The notes below the pieces were generated by a model, which had not been told where the DNA came from, made no database searches, and saw only the letters and a list, made by a program, of their open reading frames with translations. Positions 52,117 to 60,611 of a DNA stretch of 64,000 bases are shown here, piece by piece. The stretch's first letter is position 1, and each line of letters opens with the position of its first letter. Location of the stretch: the NCBI RefSeq assembly GCF_900115305.1, contig NZ_FOVW01000006.1, positions 186,001 through 250,000 on the forward strand, given 5' to 3'. This stretch comes from Algoriphagus ornithinivorans. GTDB lineage: Bacteria; Bacteroidota; Bacteroidia; Cytophagales; Cyclobacteriaceae. A program made the translations under genes and the position numbers.

Positions 52117-53598
52117 ATGCTCACCCTATTCCAAAACGCTGAGAGATTTAGCAGCAACATCGCCATCATTGACGCTAAAGGCTCTTATAATTACAAAGAG
52201 TTATTGACAGAGGCCCAAAATTTAGCCGGCATCCTACTTCAAGGACAACCTGATTTGAATCAGACACGCGTGGCATTTATGGTTTCACCTGGGTTTGATT
52301 ATGTCAAAACCCAATGGGCTATATGGATGGCTGGTGGTATTGCTGTTCCGCTTTGCATCAGCTACCCTCTTCCCTCCTTGCAGTATGTAATGGATGATAC
52401 AGAAGCAGAAATTTTGCTTTTTGGAAATGAATATCAGGAAATCTTAACTCCGATTGTAGAAAAAGGAAACATTCGAAGTTTAAATATTGAGTCTTTAACA
52501 GAAAATAAATCCCATAGCACAAATCTCCCTGAAATCTCCTTGACACGAGGTGCTATGATCCTGTACACTTCCGGCACCACCAGTCTTCCTAAAGGCGTGC
52601 TAACTACTCATGCTAATATTGAAGCACAAATTTCAACATTGGTAAAGGCTTGGCATTGGAGTCAAAACGATTATACTCTGGGGATTTTACCACTTCACCA
52701 TGTGCATGGAATCATCAATGTTTTAGGTTGCTGCATGTGGTCAGGCGCCTGTATTCAGTTTATTCATCCATTTTCAGTAGAAGAGGTCTTGAAAGCATTT
52801 ATTCAAACAAGAATTAATGTTTTCATGGCTGTACCTACAGTGTATTTTAAACTCATTCAAGCAATTGAATCATTATCAAAATCGGATCAAAAAGAATTGA
52901 AGGAGAAAATGAAGGGTTTCCGTCTGATGGTTTCAGGATCAGCCGCTCTACCTGTCTCAGTTATGGAAAAATGGAAAAGCCTATCGGGGCATTATTTGCT
53001 GGAACGTTACGGAATGACTGAAATCGGAATGGCCCTAAGTAATCCTTACCTGGGAGAAAGAAGAGCCGGTCATGTTGGCTTCCCGCTACCGGAGGTTCAA
53101 ATAAGGATTGTGGATGAAAACAATAAAGAGATAGACCTAGGTGACTCGGGAGAAATACAAGTAAAAAGCCCCTGCGTTTTTAAAGAATACTGGAGGAAAC
53201 CAGATGCAACAAATAAAGCCTTTACCTCAGATGGTTGGTTCAAGACCGGAGATATAGCTACCATCGAAGATGGATATTATAAATTACTGGGGAGAGATTC
53301 CGTGGATATTATCAAATCCGGTGGTTATAAAATATCAGCTCTGGAAATAGAGGAAGTGCTTCGTAAACATCCTCTAATCAAAGATTGTGGAGTAATAGGT
53401 ATTCCGGATGAGGAGTGGGGAGAGTTGGTAGCAGCTGGAATTGTTTGCTCAGAGGCAATTCAAAAAGAAGAACTAATATCCTGGCTCAAAGAACGGCTCC
53501 CCGCTTATAAAATCCCAAGAAACTATATACAGCTCGAAGATTTACCAAGAAATGCCATGGGTAAAGTGACTAAAAACGAACTTAAAAAACTCTTCTGA
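52117..53598 (+). CDS. matB: Malonyl-CoA synthetase (MatB/ACSF3-like acyl-CoA synthetase)
   Basis: Activates malonate to malonyl-CoA with ATP and CoA. The 493-residue AMP-forming ligase has the P-loop YTSGTTSLPKG (150-160), LPLHHVHG (191-198), the adenylate motif RYGMTE (297-302), LGRDSVDIIKSGGYKISALEIE (391-412) and the catalytic Lys483 in NAMGKVTK. VSGSAALP and SVDIIK-GGYKISALE closely follow human ACSF3 and bacterial MatB. I start at the ATG at 52117; a start at 52024 would begin in the T run of the terminator. The malonate transporter genes follow one base on, which supports the substrate. Confidence 0.87.
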   Translation: MLTLFQNAERFSSNIAIIDAKGSYNYKELLTEAQNLAGILLQGQPDLNQTRVAFMVSPGFDYVKTQWAIWMAGGIAVPLCISYPLPSLQYVMDDTEAEILLFGNEYQEILTPIVEKGNIRSLNIESLTENKSHSTNLPEISLTRGAMILYTSGTTSLPKGVLTTHANIEAQISTLVKAWHWSQNDYTLGILPLHHVHGIINVLGCCMWSGACIQFIHPFSVEEVLKAFIQTRINVFMAVPTVYFKLIQAIESLSKSDQKELKEKMKGFRLMVSGSAALPVSVMEKWKSLSGHYLLERYGMTEIGMALSNPYLGERRAGHVGFPLPEVQIRIVDENNKEIDLGDSGEIQVKSPCVFKEYWRKPDATNKAFTSDGWFKTGDIATIEDGYYKLLGRDSVDIIKSGGYKISALEIEEVLRKHPLIKDCGVIGIPDEEWGELVAAGIVCSEAIQKEELISWLKERLPAYKIPRNYIQLEDLPRNAMGKVTKNELKKLF

Positions 53599-53599
53599 T

Positions 53600-53974
53600 A
53601 TGATTTACGGATTAGCCTTACTCGCGTTTTCATTTTTAATGGGCCAGTGGGCAGGAGAAATATTGGGTTCTATTTTGGGTATAGATGCAAATGTAGGGGG
53701 AGTCGGCTTTGCCATGATTATTTTATTGCTCTGCAAAGAATGGTTAACAAAAAGGAATCTCCTAGAATCAGAAATGAACTTTGGCATTAATTTCTGGGGA
53801 AAGCTTTATATACCAGTGGTAATTGCCATGGCAGCTAGCCTCAACGTGAAATCAGCCTTATCATCAGGAATATTGGCCATTTTAGCTGGAGTAATCCCAG
53901 TGATTCTAGCCTTTTTTGCATTCAAACTTTTGATTGAAAACTTCAAGCCTAGAACCGATGCAGGAACTATTTAA
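53600..53974 (+). CDS. madL: Malonate transporter subunit MadL
   Basis: Small inner-membrane subunit of the MadLM sodium-malonate symporter. The 124-residue protein has about four membrane helices; the N-terminus (MIYGLALLAFSFLMGQWAGEILG, DANVGGVGFAMIILL) matches MadL closely. It is one base after the matB stop, and its end overlaps the madM start by 17 bases, so the three genes are translationally coupled. Confidence 0.9.
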   Translation: MIYGLALLAFSFLMGQWAGEILGSILGIDANVGGVGFAMIILLLCKEWLTKRNLLESEMNFGINFWGKLYIPVVIAMAASLNVKSALSSGILAILAGVIPVILAFFAFKLLIENFKPRTDAGTI

Positions 53975-54722
53975 AGTAATCGATCAAAATGGGCTGATTT
54001 TAGCATTTTTACTGATTGGGCTCCTTTATTTTGTTTCGGATTGGTTAAGTCGAGCAATTTTCAAGCGTAGAATTCCTGGCTCTGCAATAGCAATTTTTGG
54101 TGGATTGGGCTTAGGATATTTGGGAGGTTTGATTACAAATGGAAATAAGGGTTTTGCTGACCTAGAGCTTTTTAAAGGAGTTGGTTTTCTGGGAGGCTCA
54201 ATGTTTAGAGACTTTACCATCGTTGCTACTGCCATGGGTGCCAGTTTCTTTCTAATCAAAAAGAGCGGCTGGATTGGCCTTGCATCTCTTATCACCGGTA
54301 CATTGGTATTTTTTATTGCAGGAGTACTCATTGCCTGGACCTTTGGATACCGAGATGCTGTCAGTTTATGTACAATTGGTGCCGGGGCATGTACCTATAT
54401 TGTTGGTCCAGTCACGGGAGGAGCCTTGGGGGCTAGTTCCGAAGTAATTGCCCTGAGCATTGCAACGGGAGTTGTAAAAACTATCGCTGTCACTGTTTTG
54501 ACTCCCATTTTTGCCAAAAGAATCGGGCTTGATAACCCTACTGCGGCTATAGCATATGGAGGAGTAATGGGGACTTCAAGTGGAGTGACAGCAGGTCTAG
54601 CAGCAACAGATCCTAAACTTGTTCCTTATGGAGCAGTTTCAGCTACCTTCTATACAGGCTTAGGTTGTTTACTTTGCCCTTCTCTTTTCTACCTCATTCT
54701 GGAATTATTAACAGCTTCCTGA
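53958..54722 (+). CDS. madM: Malonate transporter subunit MadM
   Basis: Large inner-membrane subunit of the malonate symporter, 254 residues with about seven helices. Strongly conserved stretches include FLGGSMFRDFTIVATAMGASF, CTYIVGPVTGGALGASSE, MGTSSGVTAGLAATDPKL and ATFYTGLGCLLCPS. I chose the ATG at 53958 (MQELFKVIDQNG), where the family N-terminus starts; an ATG 24 bases upstream gives a longer version. The preceding matB and madL imply malonate uptake feeding malonyl-CoA. Confidence 0.92.
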   Translation: MQELFKVIDQNGLILAFLLIGLLYFVSDWLSRAIFKRRIPGSAIAIFGGLGLGYLGGLITNGNKGFADLELFKGVGFLGGSMFRDFTIVATAMGASFFLIKKSGWIGLASLITGTLVFFIAGVLIAWTFGYRDAVSLCTIGAGACTYIVGPVTGGALGASSEVIALSIATGVVKTIAVTVLTPIFAKRIGLDNPTAAIAYGGVMGTSSGVTAGLAATDPKLVPYGAVSATFYTGLGCLLCPSLFYLILELLTAS

Positions 54723-54751
54723 TTGTTAAAGGATCAAGAATTCTAGATAAA

Positions 54752-55312
54752 ATGGAATTAAGAATTAAAAACATGGTTTGCCACAGGTGCATTGAGGCAG
54801 TTAAAAGTCTGTTGCAAGAGCATCATATCCCATTCAGTAGCATTCAGTTGGGAACTGTCACTTTAGATTCAGAAATCTCAACATCATCAAAAAATCAGCT
54901 AGCTGGTGATTTATCAGGATTAGGCTTTGAATTATTGGAAGAACCCAAATCCATCCTAATTTCTAAAATCAAAGCTATAATCATCAAAGAAATTCAGCAG
55001 GCAGAGGGAGAAAGAAAAGTAAATTTCTCTCAATTAATTTCCAGCGGATTACAACATGATTACAGTTATCTGAGTAGGCTTTTCTCTTTAGTAGAAGGAA
55101 TTACCATAGAAAAATATATTTCAAAACAGAAAATTGAAAAAGTGAAAGAACTTCTTTCCTATGAAGAACTGAATCTCTCCGAAATTGCCTATCAGTTGGA
55201 TTATAGTAGTTCCTCATACCTTTCTTCCCAATTTAAAAAGGAGACAGGCATGTCACCCAGTGAATTTAAAAATTCTAGGAAAATCTCGAGGGTTTCCTTG
55301 GATAGCATTTAA
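54752..55312 (+). CDS. AraC-family regulator with heavy-metal-like N-terminus
   Basis: A 186-residue protein. The N-terminus, MELRIKNMVCHRCIEAVK, has a Cys10-x2-Cys13 motif (MVCHRC) of the heavy-metal-associated (HMA) type and a beta-alpha-beta-like segment. The C-terminal ~100 residues are an AraC DNA-binding domain (LNLSEIAYQLDYSSSSYLSSQFKKETGMSPSEFKNSR). Together they suggest a copper-sensing activator for the CopA gene that follows 87 bases on. The start is the ATG at 54752; an earlier start would add 29 residues unlike the family. It lies 29 bases after madM. Confidence 0.75.
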   Translation: MELRIKNMVCHRCIEAVKSLLQEHHIPFSSIQLGTVTLDSEISTSSKNQLAGDLSGLGFELLEEPKSILISKIKAIIIKEIQQAEGERKVNFSQLISSGLQHDYSYLSRLFSLVEGITIEKYISKQKIEKVKELLSYEELNLSEIAYQLDYSSSSYLSSQFKKETGMSPSEFKNSRKISRVSLDSI

Positions 55313-55399
55313 CTAGAAAAGGCAACTAGGTCAAAATTTTGATAAAAACTGCCAAAATTCTATAAGCTGTTTTTTTAACTATTATCTGACATTTGAAGC

Positions 55400-57625
55400 A
55401 TGAAAAATACGGTAATACATCAATCAACCTTCCCAGTTACGGGCATGACCTGTGCGGGATGTGCTTCCAGTGTTGAAACTATCCTTTCACATACTGACGG
55501 TGTACAATCAGCTTCGGTAAATTTTGCCACAAACACGGTCCAAGTAAAGTATTCAGATGAAGTCAGCCCTCAGGGATTGCATGAAGCGCTTTTAGCAGTC
55601 GGTTATGGATTAATTTTGGATTCTGAAAATCTCCAGAAATCCGTAGACGAGGAACAAGATAAAAAATATCAGAAGGCCAAAAGACAAACCATAGGATCCG
55701 CCATCCTGAGTATTCCTGTCTTCATTTTGGGTATGTTTTTTATGTCCTGGGAACTCGGAAAATGGATTAGCATGGCTCTTTCTGTACCAGTTCTATTTTA
55801 CTTTGGCCAGACATTTTTTATCAATGCCTACAAGCAGGCAAAGCATCGCAAGGCTAATATGGATACGCTTGTCGCATTAAGTACCGGTATAGCTTTCCTT
55901 TTTTCATTTTTCAATACTATTTATCCTCAATTCTGGACTTCAAGAGGCTTGGAAGCCCATGTTTACTATGAGGCAGCAGTGGTGATTATCACCTTTATTT
56001 CGTTTGGAAAAATGCTGGAGGAGAAAGCCAAATCCAGTACATCTTCCGCTTTGAAAAAACTTATGGGTCTCCAACCCAAAACAGTTAACCTTGTTAAAGA
56101 TGGAAACGAGGTAGAACTAGGCATAGAAGAGGTGCAGGAGGGAGATATTTTATTGGTTAAACCTGGCGAAAAAGTACCCGTAGATGGGCAATTAACATCT
56201 GGTGAGTCCTACATTGATGAAAGTATGATCAGTGGAGAACCCATTCCGATTTCCAAAAAAACGGGCGATAAAATCTTTGCAGGAACCATCAATCAAAAAG
56301 GAAGCTTCCAGTTTATTGCTGAAAAAGTAGGCTCTGACACTCTCTTAGCCCAAATCATCAAAAGGGTGCAGGAAGCTCAGGGAAGTAAAGCACCTATTCA
56401 AAAGCTGGTAGATAAAATTGCAGGAGTGTTTGTCCCAACAGTCATTGCGATCTCCATGCTAACATTTACCATATGGATGCTAGTTGGAGGTGATGAAGCC
56501 TTTACCCATGCTTTATTAACTTCTATTGCTGTTCTGGTCATAGCTTGTCCATGTGCTTTAGGATTGGCCACCCCTACAGCCATCATGGTTGGGATGGGTA
56601 AAGGAGCAGAGAACAATATTCTTATCCGAGATGCAGAAAGTCTTGAAATTGGACATCGGGTTAACACCTTGGTATTGGATAAAACTGGGACAATTACAGA
56701 AGGAAAACCTAGCGTTACCGATATCAAATGGCTTAGTACAGAGGATGTCACAGAGGAAAATTTATCATTGCTCTTCGCTATTGAATCTCAATCTGAGCAC
56801 CCACTTGCGGGGTCTATTGTCAACTATTTAAAAACCCAAGAAATTCAGGGTACTAAAATTGCTCAGTTTGAAAGTATTACTGGGCTCGGAATAAAAGCTA
56901 TTCATAATGGAGAAACCTATTATGTCGGAAACCAGCGCTTGATAGAAAACAATAATATTGTTTTGGATGGCGAATTGAAATCAGAAGCTAATTCTTGGAA
57001 AGATCAAGCTCAAACTGTGGTTTATTTTGCGAATTCCAATCAAGTTTTGGCCATCATTGGAATAAAAGATCAAATCAAAGCCAGTTCTAAATCCGCAATC
57101 CATCAACTCAAACAATCAGGGATAGAAGTTCACATACTAACAGGGGACAACCTACAAACAGCCGAAGCTGTTGGGAAGGAACTTTCTATTACAAATATCC
57201 GCGCGGAAGTACTTCCATCTGATAAATCTGAATATGTTAAAAATCTGCAGGCTCAGGGAAAGGTGGTTGCGATGGTTGGTGATGGTATCAACGACTCGGA
57301 AGCTCTTGCCCAGGCGGATATCAGCATTGCTATGGGCCATGGTTCTGATATTGCTATGGATGTAGCCAAGATGACGTTGATTACATCAGATTTGGAAAAA
57401 ATCCCTCAGGCCTTTAAACTTTCGCATCTGACTGTAAAGGGAATTAGACAGAATTTATTTTGGGCTTTTATTTATAATCTCATTGGAATACCTATCGCCG
57501 CAGGATTACTTTATCCCATCAATGGTTTTTTATTAGACCCAATGATTGCTGGAGCGGCGATGGCCTTCAGTTCCGTATCAGTAGTATTAAATAGTCTTAG
57601 ACTTAAAAGAATTCAACTAAATTGA
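55400..57625 (+). CDS. copA: Copper-exporting P-type ATPase
   Basis: Exports copper(I) using ATP; 741 residues. One N-terminal HMA domain has the GMTCAGCASSVE motif (Cys18, Cys21). The P1B-type core shows MISGEPIPI, the CPC ion motif at residues 383-385 (IACPCALG), the phosphorylated DKTGT (427-431), a SEHPL motif and GDGINDSEAL. The C-terminus ends in the last two membrane helices. An HMA-like AraC regulator gene lies directly upstream and may control it. Confidence 0.95.
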   Translation: MKNTVIHQSTFPVTGMTCAGCASSVETILSHTDGVQSASVNFATNTVQVKYSDEVSPQGLHEALLAVGYGLILDSENLQKSVDEEQDKKYQKAKRQTIGSAILSIPVFILGMFFMSWELGKWISMALSVPVLFYFGQTFFINAYKQAKHRKANMDTLVALSTGIAFLFSFFNTIYPQFWTSRGLEAHVYYEAAVVIITFISFGKMLEEKAKSSTSSALKKLMGLQPKTVNLVKDGNEVELGIEEVQEGDILLVKPGEKVPVDGQLTSGESYIDESMISGEPIPISKKTGDKIFAGTINQKGSFQFIAEKVGSDTLLAQIIKRVQEAQGSKAPIQKLVDKIAGVFVPTVIAISMLTFTIWMLVGGDEAFTHALLTSIAVLVIACPCALGLATPTAIMVGMGKGAENNILIRDAESLEIGHRVNTLVLDKTGTITEGKPSVTDIKWLSTEDVTEENLSLLFAIESQSEHPLAGSIVNYLKTQEIQGTKIAQFESITGLGIKAIHNGETYYVGNQRLIENNNIVLDGELKSEANSWKDQAQTVVYFANSNQVLAIIGIKDQIKASSKSAIHQLKQSGIEVHILTGDNLQTAEAVGKELSITNIRAEVLPSDKSEYVKNLQAQGKVVAMVGDGINDSEALAQADISIAMGHGSDIAMDVAKMTLITSDLEKIPQAFKLSHLTVKGIRQNLFWAFIYNLIGIPIAAGLLYPINGFLLDPMIAGAAMAFSSVSVVLNSLRLKRIQLN

Positions 57626-57700
57626 AATATGATTAAATCAGGGCTTTCTTAAAATTTGTCAAAACACTTCTTTTAAATGAGCAATTCCTGTAGCATATGA

Positions 57701-57859
57701 ATTTTGGACCGCGTTTTGGAAGTAATTATTGTACTAAGCCATTTTTACTTAAATGAAATCGAGCATATCGGAGCCGAAACACACTGGGATGACCCCATGG
57801 TTAGAGGGAAATATGCGAGATTCCATGTGACCTTTAAAAATCAATTTATAAACACATGA
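57701..57859 (+). other. Unexplained 52-codon open frame before the SIMPL gene
   Basis: Between the copA and SIMPL genes one frame is open from 57701 to a TGA at 57857. It reads as protein-like sequence (SHFYLNEIEHIG, HWDDPMVRGKYARFHVTF) but has no ATG before codon 33. It could be a decayed gene end, a small gene with a TTG start, or chance. Otherwise the 241-base gap holds nothing recognisable. Confidence 0.3.
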
Positions 57860-57866
57860 AAATATT

Positions 57867-58559
57867 ATGAAAAAGATAGCATTAACCTTACTTGCTGCCA
57901 TTTTTGGCTTTCAAGTATTCGCCCAACAAATTCAGCAAGTTCCTTTGATTGAGGTTGAAGGATTTGCAGAAAGACTTATTTCCCCTGACGAGGCAGTTTT
58001 TAATATTATGCTTGAAGAAAAAGGCATGAAAGTTAGTGATGCCACCAAAATCCTCAATAACAAAACTCAACGCTTAGCGGACCTTCTCAAAAAAGCCAAG
58101 ATTAAGGACTATAAATTAATTGCAGACAATTACTCTGTAGATATTAATAGAATTTACCGAAGTGGGGTTTCCAGAGACAGTGGTTATGTTGCCAGACAGA
58201 CACTCAGGATTGTCACCGGAAGTAAAAATGAAGACTTGCAAAAAATAGCAGAGGCTATCCAAGAATCAGGAGATATGAGTTTTAATTTAAGCTTTCAGGT
58301 ATCAGAAACTGCTCAAAAATCACTCGAGAATTCCTTATTGACCGATGCTTTGAGAAATGCACAATCCAGGGCTCTCCTTATTGCAGAAACTTTAGGGATA
58401 AGAAATATTTCTGTTTACCATGTAAGTGTGGACTCTCCTCCTAGCCCAGTTCCTATGTTTAGAATCATGGCAGATCAAGCCAGCGAGCAATCCCAAATAA
58501 AACTGGCTCCGGATAGTCAGAAGATTAATCGGAGAGTTTATGTCAAATACACTTATTAA
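57867..58559 (+). CDS. Exported SIMPL-domain protein (DUF541)
   Basis: A 230-residue periplasmic protein with a signal peptide ending in VFAQQ. The SIMPL domain occupies almost all the mature part (IEVEGFAERLISPDEAVFNIML, RQTLRIVTGSKNEDLQKIAEAI, NSLLTDALRNAQSRALLIAETLGI). The family is linked to oxidative stress resistance in some bacteria, with unknown mechanism. It is followed by a terminator at 58564. Confidence 0.87.
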   Translation: MKKIALTLLAAIFGFQVFAQQIQQVPLIEVEGFAERLISPDEAVFNIMLEEKGMKVSDATKILNNKTQRLADLLKKAKIKDYKLIADNYSVDINRIYRSGVSRDSGYVARQTLRIVTGSKNEDLQKIAEAIQESGDMSFNLSFQVSETAQKSLENSLLTDALRNAQSRALLIAETLGIRNISVYHVSVDSPPSPVPMFRIMADQASEQSQIKLAPDSQKINRRVYVKYTY

Positions 58560-58563
58560 ATCT

Positions 58564-58590
58564 AAGCCGCCACAAGCGGCTTTTTCTTTT
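58564..58590 (+). terminator. Rho-independent terminator after the SIMPL gene
   Basis: AAGCCGC and GCGGCTT pair over a 5-base loop, followed by a TTTTTCTTTT run, five bases past the stop. Confidence 0.88.
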
Positions 58591-58659
58591 TGATCAGCGG
58601 TTGGTCCTTTGATATCATTTTGAGGATATTAGACTTCGAAACATCACCCCTATCAAACC

Positions 58660-59964
58660 ATGCGCTACGGAATATTCTTTCTATTTGCCTTTGGCCTATT
58701 TGCTTGTCAAAACAACGTCACTGTAACAACAGAGATCACAAAATGGCCTGATGATAAATCAGGAGCAATTTCAGTCACTTATGATGATGGGATTATCAAT
58801 CAATTTACCATCGCCAAACCTATCATGGATAGTTTGGGGCTCCCTGGGACATTTTACATCATTACAGGAAAAGTAGATGGATCAGGTAAAGGAAAATTCA
58901 TAGGAAGAGACCCCAAAGAAATAATTACAGAAACCGCCAATACCCCCACTGATTCAACTAACTTCTTTGAGCGAGCATCTCTAATTGCATTTACAGGCAC
59001 CTCTGAGGCGGAGGATTATCATGCTAGAGTTGGTTCTCTATTTGAGCAAGGAAAAGTAAAAGAAGCATATCTTCTACTGGATGAAGGCTACCAAAAATTA
59101 CGGGAAGGCAAAATGAAAAACACCAATGACGTAGTATTTCATAACAATGTGGAAGATACTACCACTTGGGACCAGTATAAATCTTATGCCGCACAGGGAC
59201 ATGAGATAGCTTCACACACTGTCACACACCCCAGGTTAGCAGTTCTTGACGAAATAAACATGCTGTATGAGTTGGAGCAGAGTAAAGCTGATCTCCTCAA
59301 ATTTATAGGAGAAGAATCAATCTTTAGTGCGGAAGGACCTTATGGAACAGAGAATGAACGGGTAATGGAATACGCTCATAAGATTTATCCTTCTTTGAGA
59401 AATAGAATGCCTGAAGATTGGTTGGAGGAAATTAACCGAGGAAGCAAAATGACTCCTGGCGAATCAAATAAAGAATATGTGCAATGGCAAAGAGGCCCCG
59501 TAAGTAGAATTGGAATTGGTGAAATGAAATCTTGGGTAGACACAGTCATGAAGCACGATGATACTTGGTTGGTTTTAGTTTTTCATGGTGTAGAAAACCT
59601 AGGTTGGGAACCTAAAACAAGAAATGAACTAGTGGAATATTTTTCCTACATGAAGGCAAATGAAAATCAATTATGGATCGCCACCTTCCGGGATGTTACC
59701 AAGTTTTTGAGAGCAAGAATGAATAGTGAAATCAGTACTAGTATTGAATCGGACAAAAAGATTCAAATTTCACTAAAATCAGAACTAGACCCCGCTATCT
59801 ACAGTATTCCACTTACACTGAAGACCTATCTTCCTTCTAATTGGAAAAATGTTGAGTTAGGAAATAGCGGAGAGAAAATAGAGATTAAAGAGGATGAAAA
59901 AGGGAAGTACATCAGCTACAACTTGCAGCTAGGTAATTCTATCGAATTCAACAGGGTAGATTAA
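58660..59964 (+). CDS. Polysaccharide deacetylase (NodB-like) lipoprotein
   Basis: A 434-residue lipoprotein with a lipobox at Cys16 (FGLFAC). The NodB domain has the catalytic Asp42-Asp43 (VTYDDG) and the metal-binding His186-x3-His190 (SHTVTHP). About 110 residues of mostly helical sequence lie between the first motif and the second, more than usual in this family. A beta-rich C-terminal ~80 residues (LKSELDPAIYSIPLTLKTYLP) may be a carbohydrate-binding part. Substrate unknown. It converges end-to-end with the Pycsar-effector-like gene. Confidence 0.85.
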   Translation: MRYGIFFLFAFGLFACQNNVTVTTEITKWPDDKSGAISVTYDDGIINQFTIAKPIMDSLGLPGTFYIITGKVDGSGKGKFIGRDPKEIITETANTPTDSTNFFERASLIAFTGTSEAEDYHARVGSLFEQGKVKEAYLLLDEGYQKLREGKMKNTNDVVFHNNVEDTTTWDQYKSYAAQGHEIASHTVTHPRLAVLDEINMLYELEQSKADLLKFIGEESIFSAEGPYGTENERVMEYAHKIYPSLRNRMPEDWLEEINRGSKMTPGESNKEYVQWQRGPVSRIGIGEMKSWVDTVMKHDDTWLVLVFHGVENLGWEPKTRNELVEYFSYMKANENQLWIATFRDVTKFLRARMNSEISTSIESDKKIQISLKSELDPAIYSIPLTLKTYLPSNWKNVELGNSGEKIEIKEDEKGKYISYNLQLGNSIEFNRVD

Positions 59965-60525
59965 TCAAAATATCTGTAGCAATAAGGCAATTACTCCGAT
60001 CACTAATCCTAAAATAAATGCCTGATAAGCATGTCTCAACAATTTGTATTTATGATTGAGCACCATGCTTTGGTAGTATAAGGAAGTGGACATTTGATCC
60101 TGAATTTCGTCCTTGGATTTCAAAGTTTCATTGAGCTCTCTCAAGTATTCATCTTTGGTGAATTCAGAGACGGAGCCAAAGAAGATGACTGATCGCTTTT
60201 CAACAGATTGGTTTGATTTGCCAACTATCTTTGGTTTTGCTGCCTGAACAGCCAAGATAGTAGATGTCAATGAGGTAAGGATAAAAACTACCAAAGGGAT
60301 TAACATTACCAAATTGGACATGTCTATTTGATTGGAAACTGATCCGTATCCGACCAGGGCTACCATAGATGAAATCACCAATGCATTGATACTGATGATA
60401 ATATTTGCCTTGTTATCAGCTATTTTCAAAAGTTGAGAATTGTTATTAAAAGTAACTCTGTAAAAGGTCTGCCTCTCACGAGATGTTTTCTCAGTTTTTA
60501 CATTTTGGTAAATCTCTTCTTCCAT
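59965..60525 (-). CDS. Stand-alone Pycsar-effector-like (PycTM) membrane protein
   Basis: A 186-residue membrane protein with three helices at about 42-60, 71-95 and 166-185. The PycTM hallmark LLKIADNKANIIISINALV (32-50) is clear: the A-D-x-K-A motif just before the first helix. The rest (KSNQSVEKRSVIFFGSVSEFTKDEYLREL, HKYKLLRHAYQAF) also matches these proteins. Known Pycsar effectors sense cCMP or cUMP and damage the membrane, and in Bacteroidetes can be fused to HD domains. Here no cyclase or HD domain is next to it. The start is the ATG at 60525; a TTG at 60546 is less likely. Confidence 0.75.
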   Translation of the reverse strand: MEEEIYQNVKTEKTSRERQTFYRVTFNNNSQLLKIADNKANIIISINALVISSMVALVGYGSVSNQIDMSNLVMLIPLVVFILTSLTSTILAVQAAKPKIVGKSNQSVEKRSVIFFGSVSEFTKDEYLRELNETLKSKDEIQDQMSTSLYYQSMVLNHKYKLLRHAYQAFILGLVIGVIALLLQIF

Positions 60526-60611
60526 GTTGGCTAAATATTGAGTCAATTTAACAATTTTTCTCGGCAGAAAACCAAATTAAATTCTACGTAACTCTCAACC
60601 TATTTTAGATA

